In this document: positions 1-8,923 of the stretch, piece after piece | Layout of the letters: each line of letters opens with the position of its first letter | How positions within the stretch are numbered: the first letter of the stretch is position 1 | NCBI GenBank assembly: GCA_947492575.1 | Contig: CANLNK010000002.1 | Span: 283,304-347,303 of the forward strand | Direction: 5' to 3' | DNA length: 64,000 bases | Source: an uncultured Thalassotalea sp. | Lineage (GTDB): Bacteria > Pseudomonadota > Gammaproteobacteria > Enterobacterales > Alteromonadaceae | The notes under the pieces: model-generated | The model's database searches: none | Told to the model about the DNA's origin: nothing | The model's input: only the letters and a program-made list of their open reading frames with translations | Program-made: the position numbers and the translations under genes

Positions 1-142
1 TTTGACTCGGTAGCACTTGGTATGTACTTGGATATGGGTTTTTATTGATAGTGACTTTTGCATCTTGTTGCTCTGACTGCATACAGCCAGTTAACGCAAC
101 AGAAACTGCAGCCATTACTAACGATGGAACAATTTTGTGCAT
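1..142 (-). CDS. Lipoprotein N-terminus, possible amidohydrolase (partial)
   Basis: The first 47 codons of a minus-strand gene that runs off the left edge. The protein starts at the ATG whose complement ends at 142. It shows a short basic N-terminus, a hydrophobic stretch and the lipobox LTGC, so it should be a signal-peptidase-II lipoprotein with its acylated Cys at residue 20. The mature start is polar and then reads NPYPSTYQVLPSQ. From memory, that NP(Y/F)PSTY stretch occurs near the start of exported metal-dependent amidohydrolases in marine gammaproteobacteria, so this is a guess at family only. No catalytic residues are in the window. The lipoprotein call is firm; the enzyme call is weak. 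Confidence 0.6.
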   Translation of the reverse strand, partial: MHKIVPSLVMAAVSVALTGCMQSEQQDAKVTINKNPYPSTYQVLPSQ

Positions 143-275
143 GATTATTTCTCGTAGTGTTTTTATATTTGCAGATGACTTCAAGTTTAGGCTAAGAGGC
201 GCCTAGATGTTTCAAATAGTTAACTAATGAAACGTATTATGACAGCAAATCAGCAGCAAGCGATATTGTGATAAA

Positions 276-293
276 ATCGCAAAAATTTGCGAT
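276..293. other. Short palindrome upstream of the lipoprotein gene
   Basis: Two perfect 8-bp arms, ATCGCAAA and TTTGCGAT, separated by two A residues. They lie between the left-edge lipoprotein gene (start at 142) and the 3' end of msrQ. No T-run follows on either strand, so an operator is more likely than a terminator. The regulator is unknown. Confidence 0.25.
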
Positions 294-322
294 GAATTGT
301 CGAAAAACCGCGTTTAAATGAA

Positions 323-904
323 TTATCCGATTTTCAGCCAACGTTTAATTTTCTGCTTCCGAAGTGCCAGTAGCCACGCCAACATAATAGCGTATATGCC
401 AGGCTCATAGATATCAGACTTAATCGACCAATAAAAATGGACGACCACGGCGATCGAGGCGATATATACCCAGTTGTGTAGTTTTTGCCATTTAGGGCCC
501 ATCTGTTTCTTGATGCGATTAACAGACGTCACGGTAAGTAGCAATAGAACAACAAAGGCTGCCATGCCTACCGTAATATAAGGCCGCTCTACTATTTCTG
601 AGAACAATAATGACCAGTCAAACTGAAGCTCAAAAGCTATAAAGTTTAGTAAGTGTAGCAGTGCATAAGTAAATGCCCACAAACCTAGCATTCTTCTAAA
701 TTTAAGTAGTTTAGGTTGTTTAAAGCGCTTGGCTGATGGCGAGATAAGCAAGGTTATCAATAACAAGTTGAGCGCACCAATACCGGTAAAGTGAATAACC
801 GTCTCAACGGGATCCGCGCCTAAAGTGTCGTTAATAGCATGATAATAAAGCCAACATAAGGGCAATAATGATGCGAGGTGAACGATACTTTTTGATAACC
901 ACAT
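323..904 (-). CDS. msrQ: MsrQ, heme-binding membrane subunit of methionine sulfoxide reductase
   Basis: Inner-membrane cytochrome b-type protein of the ferric-reductase-like family. It passes electrons from the quinone pool or flavin to periplasmic MsrP, which repairs oxidised methionines in envelope proteins. The 193 residues contain about six hydrophobic segments (near residues 5-22, 37-55, 72-90, 110-127, 143-160 and 166-182). His84, His143 and His156 sit in membrane segments where this family binds heme. Length matches the family (about 200). The gene lies about 100 nt downstream of msrP on the same strand, the usual msrP-msrQ order. The context makes the call strong. Confidence 0.93.
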   Translation of the reverse strand: MWLSKSIVHLASLLPLCWLYYHAINDTLGADPVETVIHFTGIGALNLLLITLLISPSAKRFKQPKLLKFRRMLGLWAFTYALLHLLNFIAFELQFDWSLLFSEIVERPYITVGMAAFVVLLLLTVTSVNRIKKQMGPKWQKLHNWVYIASIAVVVHFYWSIKSDIYEPGIYAIMLAWLLALRKQKIKRWLKIG

Positions 905-1003
905 ACTCTCTACGACTTACCTTTTTATGCCTTGCTGCTCTAATTACTATTCTAGCTACTTAATTTTCTACTTACTTTAAGACTACTGTTCACTTGATTG
1001 GCA

Positions 1004-2017
1004 TTAATAAAATTTAGCCAAATCCATATTCTTATAAAGATCTGCCACTTCCTCGCCGTAGCCATTAAATGGCAAGGTCTCAATTCTATTTCGCGCAAAT
1101 AAACCACCTGTGGTAATTCTCCGCTCGCTTGCTTGGCTCCAACGTGGATGAGAGACTGCAGGATTAACATTGGCATAAAAGCCGTATTCGTGAGGTGCTA
1201 AAATGTTCCATGTCGTTGGCGGTTGCTTTTCGACAAGCTTAATTGAAACAATTGACTTAATGCTCTTAAAGCCATACTTCCATGGCACTACAAGTCTAAT
1301 AGGCGCACCATTTTGTGGTGGTAGTGTCTTGCCGTACAAGCCCACACTCAAAAATGATAATGGGTTCATCGCCTCATCAATACGCAATCCCTCAACATAG
1401 GGGTAATCAATACCACCTCCAATACGGCGGCTGCGCTGCCCTGGCATTTGCTTAGGATCGTATAAAGTTTCAAAGGCAACATACTTTGCTTTTGACGTTG
1501 GGTTTGCTGCCTTTATGACGTCTGCTAGTGAAAACCCGACCCAAGGAATCACCATTGACCAAGCTTCCACACAACGCAAACGATAAATGCGTTCTTCTAG
1601 TGGGTACTTTTTGAAAAGGTCGTCGTAGCCAAGTGTGAAGGGGTTGTTCACTTCACCACTAATGGAGAGTTGCCAAGGGTCGACTTTCAAGCCTTGTGAA
1701 TTCTTTGCGGGATCCGCTTTATCTAAGCCGAATTCGTAAAAGTTGTTGTGGCTAGCGACTTTAGCTTCAGGTGTCAGAATTTCACTACCATCTTGTGGTT
1801 GAGCTTTGAAATCCAGTGCAGTACGTGCAAATACTTTGTCGTCTTCTTTCTTCCCAAAAAAGTCGAGTGGTCCGGCATTAGCGCTAGCGCTGGCAAGCAA
1901 ACTACCCGCACCAACATAGCCCATTTTCTTCAACAATTCGCGACGATTGAGATACGTTATCTCATCAGTTACCTGATGTTCTTTTAACTCGTATGATTTT
2001 GGGTTCTTAATTAACAT
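1004..2017 (-). CDS. msrP: MsrP, periplasmic molybdopterin methionine sulfoxide reductase
   Basis: Catalytic subunit of the periplasmic protein-methionine-sulfoxide reductase (formerly YedY), a sulfite-oxidase-fold enzyme carrying mononuclear molybdopterin. The 337-residue protein has a twin-arginine signal: Arg25-Arg26 in [10 protein letters not shown], followed by a small-residue stretch ending near ASANA, so it is exported folded by Tat. The motif RLRCVEAW places the molybdenum-ligating Cys at residue 149. Further conserved blocks include VPWVGF and [15 protein letters not shown]. The ATG at 2017 gives a typical Tat N-region. msrQ follows on the same strand. A perfect inverted repeat lies 48 nt upstream of the start. 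Confidence 0.95.
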   Translation of the reverse strand: MLIKNPKSYELKEHQVTDEITYLNRRELLKKMGYVGAGSLLASASANAGPLDFFGKKEDDKVFARTALDFKAQPQDGSEILTPEAKVASHNNFYEFGLDKADPAKNSQGLKVDPWQLSISGEVNNPFTLGYDDLFKKYPLEERIYRLRCVEAWSMVIPWVGFSLADVIKAANPTSKAKYVAFETLYDPKQMPGQRSRRIGGGIDYPYVEGLRIDEAMNPLSFLSVGLYGKTLPPQNGAPIRLVVPWKYGFKSIKSIVSIKLVEKQPPTTWNILAPHEYGFYANVNPAVSHPRWSQASERRITTGGLFARNRIETLPFNGYGEEVADLYKNMDLAKFY

Positions 2018-2064
2018 AACTTCTCCGCACAGCAGGTCTGAGATTTAGCCTAGCCATAATAACG

Positions 2065-2091
2065 ACAATGCTGACTATACGTCAGCATTGT
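2065..2091. other. Perfect inverted repeat between glutaredoxin gene and msrP
   Basis: Arms ACAATGCTGAC and GTCAGCATTGT (11 bp, perfect) flank a 5-nt loop TATAC. The site lies 48 nt upstream of the msrP start and about 100 nt after the stop of the glutaredoxin-like gene, both on the minus strand. No convincing T-run follows on the minus strand, so it may be an operator for msrPQ as easily as a terminator for the gene upstream. Confidence 0.45.
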
Positions 2092-2189
2092 ACAAATGGA
2101 CTACCTATGTAGACCTGACCTACTCGAAGAGTTATTCAATTATTTTAAAAATTAATCTAGTCCTGGGTTCTGAAACCAACTCAACAGCT

Positions 2190-2555
2190 TTATTTCGCTA
2201 ACTTCTTTAGGTATTCAATAATGTCTGAAGACTCGTAAAGCCACTCTACTTGTTCACCAGTACCTTCAATACGTAAACAAGGTACTGTTGCTTTACCACC
2301 ATTGGCGATTAACTCATCGCGGTAGCCGGTAGTTTTATCTTTAATATTTCTCAGCTCTAAGTTGATTCCCTCACGTCGCATAGCTCTTCTTACTTTCACG
2401 CAAAATGGGCAGGCGTTTAACTGATAAAGACTCAAATTTTGAGTTTTCTCGGTTAAGTTAGCTTGTTGCTCTGCAGTTAACTTAGGCTTCTTCGGCAAAG
2501 TTAATAGGTTAACTAATAAAATGATTTGGCCAAGGATCCAGCGGATAATAAACAT
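2190..2555 (-). CDS. Glutaredoxin-domain protein with N-terminal membrane anchor
   Basis: A 121-residue protein. Residues 1-20 are hydrophobic and would anchor it to the inner membrane or act as an uncleaved signal. Residues 43-121 form a glutaredoxin/GST-N thioredoxin-fold domain with the redox motif CPFC at residues 49-52, followed by VKVRRAMRREG. The cis-Pro region is seen in KATVPCLRIEG, and the tail SSDIIEYLKKL is typical of the family. It probably catalyses thiol-disulfide exchange, with substrate unknown. The neighbouring msrPQ genes also deal with oxidation damage, which fits a redox role but does not prove a link. Confidence 0.85.
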   Translation of the reverse strand: MFIIRWILGQIILLVNLLTLPKKPKLTAEQQANLTEKTQNLSLYQLNACPFCVKVRRAMRREGINLELRNIKDKTTGYRDELIANGGKATVPCLRIEGTGEQVEWLYESSDIIEYLKKLAK

Positions 2556-2575
2556 ATACTTCTCTCATATGAATC

Positions 2576-2598
2576 ATGCAGCGCGTTATGCGCTGCAT
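2576..2598 (-). terminator. Hairpin between DUF2058 gene and glutaredoxin gene
   Basis: A perfect 9-bp stem, ATGCAGCGC with GCGCTGCAT, and loop GTTAT. It lies 46 nt beyond the stop of the DUF2058 gene and just before the next minus-strand start. The T-run is poor, so Rho-independent termination is only possible. Confidence 0.4.
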
Positions 2599-2643
2599 AA
2601 AGTAATTAAATAAACGGGGAATCGATCAATTAGACCGAACGTG

Positions 2644-3192
2644 TTACCACATTAAGTCGTCAGGAATTTGATACGCTGCGTACGGATCGTCTTCATCAAC
2701 ATCGTCTGTTGCTTTGTCGTTTTGTAGCAAGATAACACTTGCATCTAATGTTGCTATTTTTTCTGCAGTTTCAGCAGTGACTACATAGGTTACTTCATCT
2801 AAACCGCAAATACATAAACGGCCATTAACTAACGCAGTTTGAGTTTGTTCGTTAACTAAAAGCTTTTTAATTTTGCTACCGAACGTGTAGTTGTATTCTA
2901 ACTCACCGGTGATATCAGCAACTTGGTGATGCGTTAGAATTTGTAAGACGCGTTGATGCTGCTCTTTCTCGGCAAGTGCCTGCTGACGCTCGGCGTTCAA
3001 TGCTGCATCTTTAGCTTGCTTCTCTGCTTTTTGTTTTGCTAAATCTTGTTGAACTTGTTCTTGGATACTTGTTTCAACTTCAGCTCCACTGCGTTTTTGC
3101 TTATTTTTCTTACGCTTATCAGAATTCGCCTGACGCGCTTTCTGCTTGGTGGTTAATCCAGCTTTTAGTAATTGCTCTTGCAATGAAGCCAT
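2644..3192 (-). CDS. DUF2058 family protein (YaiL-like)
   Basis: A 182-residue protein matching the DUF2058/YaiL family, described as nucleoprotein or polynucleotide-associated in some databases but without a proven function. The N-terminus MASLQEQLLKAGL is the family signature. A highly basic stretch (residues 17-35, rich in Lys/Arg/Gln) and a long charged coiled-coil-like region (40-85) follow. The C-terminal domain has the conserved core LEYNYTFGSKIKKLLVN and an acidic tail ending DDPYAAYQIPDDLMW. No signal peptide, so cytoplasmic. It is a single gene, separated by a hairpin from the next minus-strand gene. Confidence 0.88.
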   Translation of the reverse strand: MASLQEQLLKAGLTTKQKARQANSDKRKKNKQKRSGAEVETSIQEQVQQDLAKQKAEKQAKDAALNAERQQALAEKEQHQRVLQILTHHQVADITGELEYNYTFGSKIKKLLVNEQTQTALVNGRLCICGLDEVTYVVTAETAEKIATLDASVILLQNDKATDDVDEDDPYAAYQIPDDLMW

Positions 3193-3315
3193 TATTGTTC
3201 CTAGAAATCATTCAACATCAAAATAGAGTGATAGTTTACCAAAAAGCAGAATTTACTGACTAGTGTTTAACCTAGAAATTCTACTAAGCATCATAAAAAG
3301 AAATATTAAATAAAC

Positions 3316-3342
3316 AAAAGCCGACAATATTGCCGGCTTTTT
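3316..3342 (-). terminator. Rho-independent terminator of the iorB cluster
   Basis: Stem AAAAGCCG with CGGCTTTT around an AT-rich loop. Read on the minus strand it ends in a run of T. It lies about 300 nt beyond the iorB stop, and the gap is filled by the MITE at 3376-3643. The element therefore seems to have separated the operon from its terminator. Confidence 0.75.
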
Positions 3343-3375
3343 CAAGTAATACGCTTCAATATGGATAAACTGAAT

Positions 3376-3643
3376 TAGGGCGTGTTGATCTTTCGAAGTT
3401 GTTTTTGCAGCAATTTATGATTGTTTTTATACAAGGCAGAGCTTATGTCGTGTGGTTATTCCACATAAATAAGCGATAACGCAGTAGAAAGGCATCATAA
3501 ATGCTGTCTCTTAGATTCGTTTAAATGCATTTTTCTCATTGTTACTTGCTCTGTGCGTAGAATAACTATGCGTATCACAAGTGCCGCGATAAAAATGCAT
3601 TTAATTCGAACAAAAGTTAACCCTGAAAGATCAACACGCCCTA
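3376..3643. mobile_element. MITE-like element A, complete copy with TA duplication
   Basis: A 264-bp non-coding element (3378-3641) with perfect terminal inverted repeats. The left end GGGCGTGTTGATCTTTC is mirrored by GAAAGATCAACACGCCC, and a TA dinucleotide flanks each side (3376-3377 and 3642-3643). An inner inverted repeat (TTAAATGCATTTTT near 3521 and AAAAATGCATTTAA near 3590) marks its right half. No ORF or transposase is present, so it would be mobilised in trans. TA duplication is typical of IS630/Tc1-mariner and of some IS5-group elements; the family is not decided here. The right end supplies the G of the iorB stop codon. Confidence 0.82.
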
Positions 3644-5893
3644 AACAATACCCATTTTATTCAACGGTAACTCGCGATAGCGTGTGCCTGTTAGCTCATA
3701 TATCGCATTAGTAATTGCAGGAACAACCGGCGGTACGCCAGGCTCACCAACACCACCCGGCAAATCATCACTTTCAACAATATCAACAACTGTTACAGGT
3801 GAATCAGCTATACGAGCAATTGGGTAATCGTGAAAATTACTTTGTTCAATAACACCATCTTTAGCAGTAAGTTCGCCGAAAAATGCGATTGAAACACCAA
3901 ACACCGCTGCACCTTCCATTTGCGAGCGTATACGCTCAGGGTTCACTGCTGTACCGCAATCGACACTTAACCAAACTTTGTCGACTTTAATTTTACCATC
4001 TGCCTTTTTCGAGACTTCAGCAACACAAGCTACATAGCTGACAAAGCTCCGGTGTACTGCTATCCCCAATGCTTTACCTTCAGCTCTCGGCTTATCCCAT
4101 GCGGACATTTTAGCGACGCGTTCAACCACATTTTTCAAGCGCGCTGTATCAATCGGATACTTCTCCATCGGCTCGCCGTAGTTGCCGTACTTGGCGTTTT
4201 CTTCTGCGAGGTTTATTTGACGATCTTTTCCGATTAGCTTGAGCAAGTAGTCTTTCGGATCTTCCCCAGCGTTACGCGCTAATTCATCAGCAAACGAACA
4301 AATCGCAAACGCTTGGTTAATGTTAGTTACCGATCGCAACCAGCCAATACGCGTATGGGCCGTCGCCTTGCCTGCAGCACACTGCACATTGGCGATGTCG
4401 TATGGCATATCGATTAAACCTAGATCTGCTTCGCCACCTATAACATTTGCACCTTTGGCAAAAGTTGAACTGATCGTTGGTAAAGCAACATCGTGCTTCC
4501 ACGCATTGACTTCGTTATTAGGCCCAAGTGCAGCTTTGATTTTTTGATAGCTAACTGCGTGGTAATAACCATTTTTGATCTCGTCCTCTCGGGTCCAAAG
4601 TACCTTAACTGGCTTACCACGGCGCTTCGACATCAATGCTGCCTCGACAATAAAGTCAGGCTTAGATTTACGGCCAAAACCACCACCTAGCAAAGTAACA
4701 TTGATATTTACTTTTTCAGGGGCGACATTGAGTAAGGTGGCAACGGTATTTTGAGCAGATTGCGGCGTTTGAGTACATGCCCAAATATCAAACTGACCGT
4801 CGTGGAAATGAGCAGCAGCAGCAGGTGGCTCCATAGGAACATGAATAAGTTCTGGCACATAGTATTCACCCGCCAAAACTTTATCAGCGCTCGCAAGTGC
4901 AGTATCAACATCACCTTTCTTGCGCAGCACAGCTTCAGCATTGTCACAGCTATCTTTAAGCATTTGCTTATAAGTGTCAGTGTTGTAAACCTTGTGTTCG
5001 CTGACTTTCCATTTAATATCAAGCGCATCTCGGCCTTGCATCGCAGCCCATGAGTTCTTCGCGATGACAGCAACGCCACCTAAAGGTTTGAATAGCGGTG
5101 GTTCTTGCAGGTTATCTAAAGCAACAACATCAATAACACCTTTGATAGCTTTAGCTTTGCTAGCGTCAAACGACTCTAATGCAGACGCAAGTACTGGTGG
5201 GCGAGCAATAACAACGTACTCCATACCTGGTAAATCAACATCGTAGCCATAGGTCGTGTTACCTGTGACAATATCGTGACCGTCTACTAAGGCAACATCC
5301 GATTTACCGATAAAGTTAAAATCTTTAGACTCTTTCAAAGTCAATGTTTGCGGGTCAGGAACCGGTAGGCTAGCAGCGGCTTCAACTAGTTCGCCAAACG
5401 CGATTTTTTTACCACTCGAACGGTGATGAATATAGCCCTCTTTAGCAAACACTTGCTCTACCGGCACTTTCCACTGCTGTGCTGCCGCTTGTTCAAGCAT
5501 GGTTCTAGCAGTTGCCCCCGCCTCTCTTAACGGGAAGTAGAAACGTCTAACAGAGCGAGAGCCATCAGTATTTTGACTACCGTATTTCTTATCGCCTAAG
5601 CCCTGAATGACCTTAACTTGTTGCCAATCAGCTTCTAATTCATCAGCGACAATCATCGGGATACTGGTGCGAATACCTTGTCCCATTTCTGAACGGTGTA
5701 CGACAATACCTACAGTGTTGTCGCTATTGATATGCACATAAACACTTGGTTCAAACTTACTCACCTGCCCTGCTGCAATCGCTTTTGGCATACCAACAAA
5801 TTCAGGGAAATTCACCGCGAGTACAAGCGCACCAGAACCAATACCTAAGCCTTTAAGAAAACTCCGGCGACTAACATTTTCGATAGTTTTCAT
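3641..5893 (-). CDS. iorB: Molybdopterin-binding subunit of an isoquinoline 1-oxidoreductase-type hydroxylase
   Basis: Large catalytic subunit (750 residues) of a two-subunit molybdenum hydroxylase in the xanthine dehydrogenase superfamily, closest by architecture to isoquinoline 1-oxidoreductase beta. It begins with a Tat signal (SRRSFLKGLG, Arg9-Arg10) and a hydrophobic region ending near AIAAG, so the enzyme should be periplasmic. Molybdopterin-binding blocks such as LLGGGFGRK, VHRSEMGQG and GEPGVPPVVPAI are visible. No FAD subunit is encoded nearby, as usual for this subfamily, so electrons probably leave through the iorA iron-sulfur clusters. The substrate cannot be read from sequence. 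The stop codon TAG is formed by a MITE insertion. The start overlaps the iorA stop by one base. Confidence 0.88.
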   Translation of the reverse strand: MKTIENVSRRSFLKGLGIGSGALVLAVNFPEFVGMPKAIAAGQVSKFEPSVYVHINSDNTVGIVVHRSEMGQGIRTSIPMIVADELEADWQQVKVIQGLGDKKYGSQNTDGSRSVRRFYFPLREAGATARTMLEQAAAQQWKVPVEQVFAKEGYIHHRSSGKKIAFGELVEAAASLPVPDPQTLTLKESKDFNFIGKSDVALVDGHDIVTGNTTYGYDVDLPGMEYVVIARPPVLASALESFDASKAKAIKGVIDVVALDNLQEPPLFKPLGGVAVIAKNSWAAMQGRDALDIKWKVSEHKVYNTDTYKQMLKDSCDNAEAVLRKKGDVDTALASADKVLAGEYYVPELIHVPMEPPAAAAHFHDGQFDIWACTQTPQSAQNTVATLLNVAPEKVNINVTLLGGGFGRKSKPDFIVEAALMSKRRGKPVKVLWTREDEIKNGYYHAVSYQKIKAALGPNNEVNAWKHDVALPTISSTFAKGANVIGGEADLGLIDMPYDIANVQCAAGKATAHTRIGWLRSVTNINQAFAICSFADELARNAGEDPKDYLLKLIGKDRQINLAEENAKYGNYGEPMEKYPIDTARLKNVVERVAKMSAWDKPRAEGKALGIAVHRSFVSYVACVAEVSKKADGKIKVDKVWLSVDCGTAVNPERIRSQMEGAAVFGVSIAFFGELTAKDGVIEQSNFHDYPIARIADSPVTVVDIVESDDLPGGVGEPGVPPVVPAITNAIYELTGTRYRELPLNKMGIV

Positions 5894-6366
5894 TAACTCT
5901 GCTCCTTAACGTCTATCTTCAACTGGGCAGCGCGATGAATTGCCTTGCGAATACGTTCATAAGTACCACAGCGACAAATGTTACCGCTCATTGCAATATC
6001 AATTTGTTCATCAGTAGGCGAAGGGTTGCTTTTAAGTAAGGCTACCGCAGACATAATTTGACCTGATTGACAATAGCCACATTGAGGTACGTTAAGTTCT
6101 TGCCATGCTTCTTGAACAGGGTGGTCGCCGTTTTCAGACAAGCCTTCAATTGTGGTAATTTTTTGATCACCGACAACCGAAACAGGTGTTGCACAAGAGC
6201 GTATTGGTTGACCGTTTAAATGAACGGTACAAGCGCCACATAGCCCTTTTCCACAACCATATTTTGTGCCCTTATAGTTTAAGATATCGCGTAATGCCCA
6301 AAGTAGCGGCATGTTTTCGTCGTCATCATACTGATGCTGTTTACCGTTAACCGTTAAGGTGATCAT
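5893..6366 (-). CDS. iorA: [2Fe-2S] subunit of the molybdenum hydroxylase
   Basis: Small electron-transfer subunit (157 residues), partner of the downstream iorB. The N-terminal plant-ferredoxin-like domain carries Cys38, Cys43, Cys46 and Cys58 (in CGKGLCGAC and RSCAT). The C-terminal helical domain carries the second cluster at Cys96, Cys99, Cys131 and Cys133 (CGYCQSGQ and CRCGTY). All eight ligands are present. It has no signal peptide of its own and is presumably co-exported with iorB by a hitch-hiker Tat route (established for related enzymes, inferred here). The TAA stop shares its final A with the iorB ATG, so the two are translationally coupled. Confidence 0.93.
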   Translation of the reverse strand: MITLTVNGKQHQYDDDENMPLLWALRDILNYKGTKYGCGKGLCGACTVHLNGQPIRSCATPVSVVGDQKITTIEGLSENGDHPVQEAWQELNVPQCGYCQSGQIMSAVALLKSNPSPTDEQIDIAMSGNICRCGTYERIRKAIHRAAQLKIDVKEQS

Positions 6367-6557
6367 TTTGTCTTCCTTCGATAGCCCATTTTTATCGTTA
6401 GTTTTACTATTATTTTTATACTGCTTATTTGTATTCAGTTTGGTTTTCGACGGAACGTTATACAGCCAACGCTCTCTTGGCTTTCTAACTATTCCTCTCT
6501 ATTGCTCACCCAAATAAAAAGATTGAGTTAAGCCTTACATAAACAATTAACTATAGC

Positions 6558-7289
6558 CTAGCTCGCTAAAGTGCCCAATGCTGCTAATTGCTCAGGCGTA
6601 TCCAAGTCTGCTTCAGCATTACTTATTTCGCAAAAAATGACATCGTCCAAATGCTTAGAAATAATAGCTTTAGCACCTTGAGCGCCAGAATGCTCGGATA
6701 AATTTGTAAAAAATCGTGCCGGAAAAATCACAGGTGGTCCAAAATTATTGTGACCTGTATTTTCGCTGTTTTCTCCTAAAGCCTTGTGTTCAGGGTCGCC
6801 TTGAAACCAATCACTGACGATAATTTTGTCTGGATGTTGATAGAAACAATCTATAAGTTTCATTATATCGGCGCTTTGGAGCTGCCATTGGTCAACAAGT
6901 AGTAAGAGTGCCGCATCAGATTCTTGCAATTGTTCAGTTGCAAGTATGTGTTTCATGCCTGACGCTAATGAGCTCCCCATTCCCTCTTGCCAGTTATTGG
7001 CGTGCACCACCGACCAAGATTCAGTTTGATTCAAACTTTCATCTTCAGCATTAGTTTTTCTCTGCCTCTGGTTTCTTTGCCTCTCGACCAGCAGAGCAGT
7101 CTGCATTTGCTCTGCTTGATAACCTAAAACAATAACTGAGTGATAACAGTGACGATCCGCCAGCGCTAGCTGACGAGAAAGCAAGGATTCACCACTTATT
7201 TCAACCAACTGTTTTGGTTGTCCAAGCCTGCTGGAGTTACCAGCAGCTAGCAGAATAGCGGCGATTTTCTTATCTTTTTTTGCTAGCAT
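6558..7289 (-). CDS. MobA/MocA-like molybdopterin nucleotidyltransferase
   Basis: A 243-residue GTase/CTase-fold protein of the MobA-like NTP transferase family. The N-terminal nucleotide-binding signature LAAGNSSRLGQPKQLV (about residues 14-29) is complete, followed by a metal-binding LLLLVDQWQ block and a C-terminal ADLDTPEQL. In xanthine-dehydrogenase-type systems this family (MocA) attaches CMP to molybdopterin, giving the MCD cofactor; the CTP preference is inferred from the neighbours. A Gln/Arg-rich low-complexity insert near residues 72-86 is unusual. The start lies 5 nt after the xdhC stop, and iorA begins 191 nt downstream, so it probably belongs to the same transcript. Confidence 0.82.
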   Translation of the reverse strand: MLAKKDKKIAAILLAAGNSSRLGQPKQLVEISGESLLSRQLALADRHCYHSVIVLGYQAEQMQTALLVERQRNQRQRKTNAEDESLNQTESWSVVHANNWQEGMGSSLASGMKHILATEQLQESDAALLLLVDQWQLQSADIMKLIDCFYQHPDKIIVSDWFQGDPEHKALGENSENTGHNNFGPPVIFPARFFTNLSEHSGAQGAKAIISKHLDDVIFCEISNAEADLDTPEQLAALGTLAS

Positions 7290-7294
7290 CTATA

Positions 7295-8344
7295 CTAGTC
7301 ACTCTCTGCCAAAACTAGCACTGCTCGGTACTCCTTGTGGCGTCGAGCAAATTTTTGCTGAATTTGAGCGGCAATTGATAACGCAATGGCTTGTGGGCTT
7401 CTGCCGCCGATATCTAGCCCTACAGGACCAAAAACTCGCTCAGATAGAGGTTCATAGGTTTGTTCCAATGCCGTTAGCATTTTGTCACGCCGAGCCATTG
7501 GTCCCAGCAACCCGATATAGTCAATATTGGTCGACAACAAAACGGATAAATATGCTCGATCAAAAGCGAGGTTGTGGGTCATCACCACGGCAGCATCGAT
7601 TGTATCAAAGCACTCTGCCACCGCTTGCTCTGCGCGCATTTTCACTGTGTTTACTTCACAACTAAATTCCGAACGGTTTAGCGCATTATCACGATGATCA
7701 AACAGGCTAACACGCCACCCCATACTCAACGCTAAATCGACAACAGGCACCGCATCAGGGCCTGCGCCAATGACGGCCAATGAAATCGGCGGGGTGATTG
7801 GGATAGATAACCAATTAGCTAGCCCATTTGCTACCTCATTTGCTGGCGCATGACTTTCGACCGTTGGGGGGATAAGTGATGCTATTTCGTCGTGAAAAGT
7901 ACCTGTTACGACGATGCTTGTATTAACTTTATCTGCCGCTGATGCTGGTATTGGAAGCCAATAACGTCCGGTTTTTCCTTCACATACAGACGAAAGCATA
8001 TGAGCAAAGTCACAGTGTCCACTTTCAGCTAACAGCGGTTGAAGCAAGATATCGATTTTTCCTTCACAGCCAAGACCCAGCCCCCATAATAAATCAGCAT
8101 CTGTCGTGAGATCATAGTGCAACATAGCAGGCACTTTGTTCTCGAATACCGATTCGGCGTGAAGCGCAATATCAGCCTCTAGGCAGCCACCACTGAGTAA
8201 ACCCGTGCACTTTTTATTGCGGCTTACCAGCATCATAGTACCGGCTTTTCGATAGGTAGCCCCATGAGTTTCAGTAATCACCGCTAATACGAAGTCTTGT
8301 GTCTCATCAAAGGCAGCACTTAGCTCTAACCAATTTTCCTGCAT
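7295..8344 (-). CDS. XdhC-family molybdenum cofactor maturation/insertion protein
   Basis: A 349-residue XdhC/CoxI family protein. The N-terminal domain (about residues 1-90) has the family blocks GATYRKAGTMMLV and GLLSGGCLEADI. The C-terminal half (about 195-345) is a Rossmann-like domain with VIGAGPDAVPVVDLA and ends with GLDIGGRSPQAIALSIAAQI. In Rhodobacter capsulatus XdhC binds the molybdenum cofactor, promotes its sulfuration with a cysteine desulfurase and hands it to the apo-enzyme. Its place between mocA and sufU-sufS fits that job for the IorAB enzyme encoded downstream. Cytoplasmic; no signal peptide. Confidence 0.87.
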   Translation of the reverse strand: MQENWLELSAAFDETQDFVLAVITETHGATYRKAGTMMLVSRNKKCTGLLSGGCLEADIALHAESVFENKVPAMLHYDLTTDADLLWGLGLGCEGKIDILLQPLLAESGHCDFAHMLSSVCEGKTGRYWLPIPASAADKVNTSIVVTGTFHDEIASLIPPTVESHAPANEVANGLANWLSIPITPPISLAVIGAGPDAVPVVDLALSMGWRVSLFDHRDNALNRSEFSCEVNTVKMRAEQAVAECFDTIDAAVVMTHNLAFDRAYLSVLLSTNIDYIGLLGPMARRDKMLTALEQTYEPLSERVFGPVGLDIGGRSPQAIALSIAAQIQQKFARRHKEYRAVLVLAESD

Positions 8345-8437
8345 GCTTGTTAATACTCTTTTATCTTAATTGTTATTCTTGAGACTAAAACCGCACTCTT
8401 TCGAGCAAACGAATACAAAAAGTCTGTTTTCTTCGAA

Positions 8438-8860
8438 TTAAGGCGCTAAACCTTCGACACACTGCTGAAATGTTTGCCACGGTAATTGCGCGCACTGAAC
8501 CCTTATAGGAAAGCTTGCTACTGCATTTAGTGCCGCATAAGACTCACCAAGAAGCTCACTTAAATCTTCTTTACTTTCCAGCCCTGTCACTAACTTATCT
8601 GCAATATTTTTAGCTTGTGTTAGAGCTGTAACATTGAGTTGCTCACACATTATCGAAGCGGATGCTCGGCAGATTGCACAGCTGTCCCCGTCAAAAGCAA
8701 TATCCGTAATAACGCCGTCCGAAACAGCTACTTTCACTGTGATCTCATCTCCACATGCCGGGTTGTGACCACTTTTTTCGGAATCGAACTTAATATCAAG
8801 ATTAAACCCTACCGGAGATTGATGATGTGCTAATAAAGCTTGTTGATACAATGCGGACAT
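8438..8860 (-). CDS. sufU: SufU-type iron-sulfur / sulfur-transfer protein
   Basis: A 140-residue IscU-fold protein of the SufU type. The three key blocks are NPACGDEI (Cys36, Asp38), GDSCAICRASASI (Cys61) and RVQCAQLPW (Cys123). The Cys-x-Asp arrangement and the second and third cysteines match the zinc-binding set of Bacillus SufU, which accepts persulfide sulfur from SufS. An extra Cys64 gives CAIC. It lies 63 nt downstream of sufS on the same strand, matching the usual SufS-SufU pairing. The family is common in Gram-positives and less usual in gammaproteobacteria. Here it may relay sulfur to the molybdenum cofactor rather than build general Fe-S clusters (inference). Confidence 0.85.
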   Translation of the reverse strand: MSALYQQALLAHHQSPVGFNLDIKFDSEKSGHNPACGDEITVKVAVSDGVITDIAFDGDSCAICRASASIMCEQLNVTALTQAKNIADKLVTGLESKEDLSELLGESYAALNAVASFPIRVQCAQLPWQTFQQCVEGLAP

Positions 8861-8923
8861 AGGCGCTTCTCTATTAATTCTCTCTGTCTTTTTTGTTTAA
8901 TGCTCTTTAATTAAAGCATGCAT

